Shown in pieces: positions 6,378 to 6,896 of a stretch of DNA of 6,896 nt (position 1 is the stretch's first letter; the number at the start of each line of letters is the position of its first letter). The stretch comes from Gammaproteobacteria bacterium. GTDB taxonomy: Bacteria; Pseudomonadota; Gammaproteobacteria; Pseudomonadales; UBA7434. The notes under the pieces were generated by a model that was given only the letters and a program-made list of their open reading frames with translations, was not told where the DNA came from and did not search any database. The translations under genes and the position numbers were made by a program. Where the stretch lies: assembly GCA_024280785.1 (NCBI GenBank), contig JAJRPK010000449.1, positions 1-6,896 of the forward strand, in the 5' to 3' direction.

Positions 6378-6500
6378 CTAAATCCATAACCCGCTTCGAT
6401 AGGAGCTCATCTTTACTATGCATTCAATAAGCACGGCAGGAGCCTTTCCCCAAGTGTCCAACCCATTATCAAAAGTATCATATAAGGTCTGAGCAATCAC
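6378..6500 (-). CDS. Small hypothetical ORF or gene fragment, 40 codons
   Basis: A minus-strand frame starts at GTG 6500, with GAG about 9 bases upstream, and ends at TAG 6378. It encodes VIAQTLYDTFDNGLDTWGKA followed by PAVLIECIVKMSSYRSGLWI. The composition looks protein-like rather than random. The TLYDTFDNGLDTWGKAPAV part faintly recalls the N-terminus of AMP-binding acyl-CoA ligases (TLYD.F......G..PA), so it may be the stub of a lost gene. It lies between the DUF1214-like stop and the terminator, so it could be co-transcribed. Low confidence that it is translated. Confidence 0.25.
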   Translation of the reverse strand: MIAQTLYDTFDNGLDTWGKAPAVLIECIVKMSSYRSGLWI

Positions 6501-6520
6501 TTGTTAAGCTCGTGTAAAAA

Positions 6521-6896
6521 TTAAGAACCAAACCTTTGAGTAATCCCCGCCCGTCGCTCGGCCAATTGTGCTTTGCGATCAATAGAATCTACTCTTCCTG
6601 TGAGTTCAGGAAAATTTTCGAACAATTCGGTTAGTTTCATCTGCCGGGTTTCGGGTTTTGGGTAATGGTCGCAGCCAATCCATCGATAGGTGATATAACC
6701 TTCGTCGTGACCGCTGGGGTCAAGCCAGTTTTTTGCGCCAATGTCTTCGTGGCTGATCACTACAATTAACTCTCCATTGTCCTCTAACGTCGCATGATGA
6801 CAGTTAGTGCTGCTAAACCGGTAGCGATAGTCCATAGTTTCCCACCAGTAATTACCGAATTCAACAGCCCAATAATCGGCATTAGGTGGTGTAACC
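6521..6896 (-). CDS. DUF1214-like protein, C-terminal part (5' end outside window)
   Basis: The last 124 residues of a longer gene; the frame stays open to the right edge, so the ATG at 6835 is internal and not the start. The visible part reads NADYWAVEFGNYWWETMDYRYR, then NCHHATLEDNGELIVVISHED (alternating strand pattern with a DNGEL turn), then KNWLDPSGHDEGYITYRWIG, and a charged helical tail. YW.....N......Y...., a D/E-D-G turn and NWL followed by G......R are the hallmarks of DUF1214 domains, found in cell-envelope or catabolic-cluster proteins of unknown function. The assignment is by pattern memory. The gene ends at TAA 6521, and the intrinsic terminator at 6312-6338 probably serves it. 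Its orientation opposes the phosphotransferase/SnoaL operon, with the IS remnant between them. Confidence 0.6.
   Translation of the reverse strand, partial: VTPPNADYWAVEFGNYWWETMDYRYRFSSTNCHHATLEDNGELIVVISHEDIGAKNWLDPSGHDEGYITYRWIGCDHYPKPETRQMKLTELFENFPELTGRVDSIDRKAQLAERRAGITQRFGS

Noticed and set aside
6006..6509. Integron attC site, suggested by ACCTAAC (about 6008) and GTTAAGC (about 6503).
   Set aside because: The two motifs are about 500 bases apart, no complementary partner lies within the usual 60-140 bases, and no matching stem was seen between them.
5907..6520. CRISPR array, tRNA or other structured RNA in the gene-poor gap.
   Set aside because: There are no regularly spaced repeats and no cloverleaf or other familiar RNA motif was found on either strand.

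Overview
The window looks like chromosomal DNA of a Gram-negative proteobacterium. Base composition is moderate and slightly AT-leaning, with Shine-Dalgarno-type start sites and compact genes. Acyl-CoA-metabolism genes sit beside an HDOD regulator. My best guess is a marine gammaproteobacterium (for example of the Cellvibrionales or Spongiibacteraceae type), but that is inference from gene style, not from a marker gene.

Layout. (1) 1-1797, plus: a CPA1-type Na+/H+ antiporter with a C-terminal Rossmann (TrkA-N-like) domain; its first codons lie left of the window. (2) 1798-2053: intergenic, with a hairpin built from two copies of GCCATGGC and a candidate sigma-70 promoter. (3) 2054-2947, plus: a stand-alone HDOD protein. 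It converges on (4) 3029-3832, minus: a crotonase-fold (enoyl-CoA hydratase/isomerase family) protein; a hairpin lies between the two. (5) 3833-4076: divergent intergenic region with a candidate promoter and a 14-bp tandem duplication just before the next ribosome site. (6) 4077-5444 and 5493-5906, plus, 48 bp apart and probably one operon: an APH/ACAD10-11-type phosphotransferase with an extra C-terminal helical domain, and a SnoaL/NTF2-like protein. (7) 5907-6520: gene-poor stretch. I read it as a decayed IS30-family insertion sequence (one terminal repeat, a good ribosome site, broken transposase reading frames), a minus-strand intrinsic terminator against its outer end, and a 40-codon fragment. 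(8) 6521-6896, minus: the 3' part of a DUF1214-like gene that runs off the right edge.

How the genes may work together. The crotonase, the phosphotransferase and the SnoaL-like protein are arranged divergently or co-directionally and are of families common in bacterial clusters for unusual acyl-CoA, alkanol or steroid side-chain catabolism. A shared pathway is plausible but the substrate cannot be read from sequence. The antiporter (ion and pH homeostasis) and the HDOD protein (signalling) look functionally separate.

I found no convincing new multi-gene system such as a defence, CRISPR or retron locus. The most notable points are the non-canonical catalytic residues in the crotonase and the phosphotransferase, and the unannotated IS30-like remnant.
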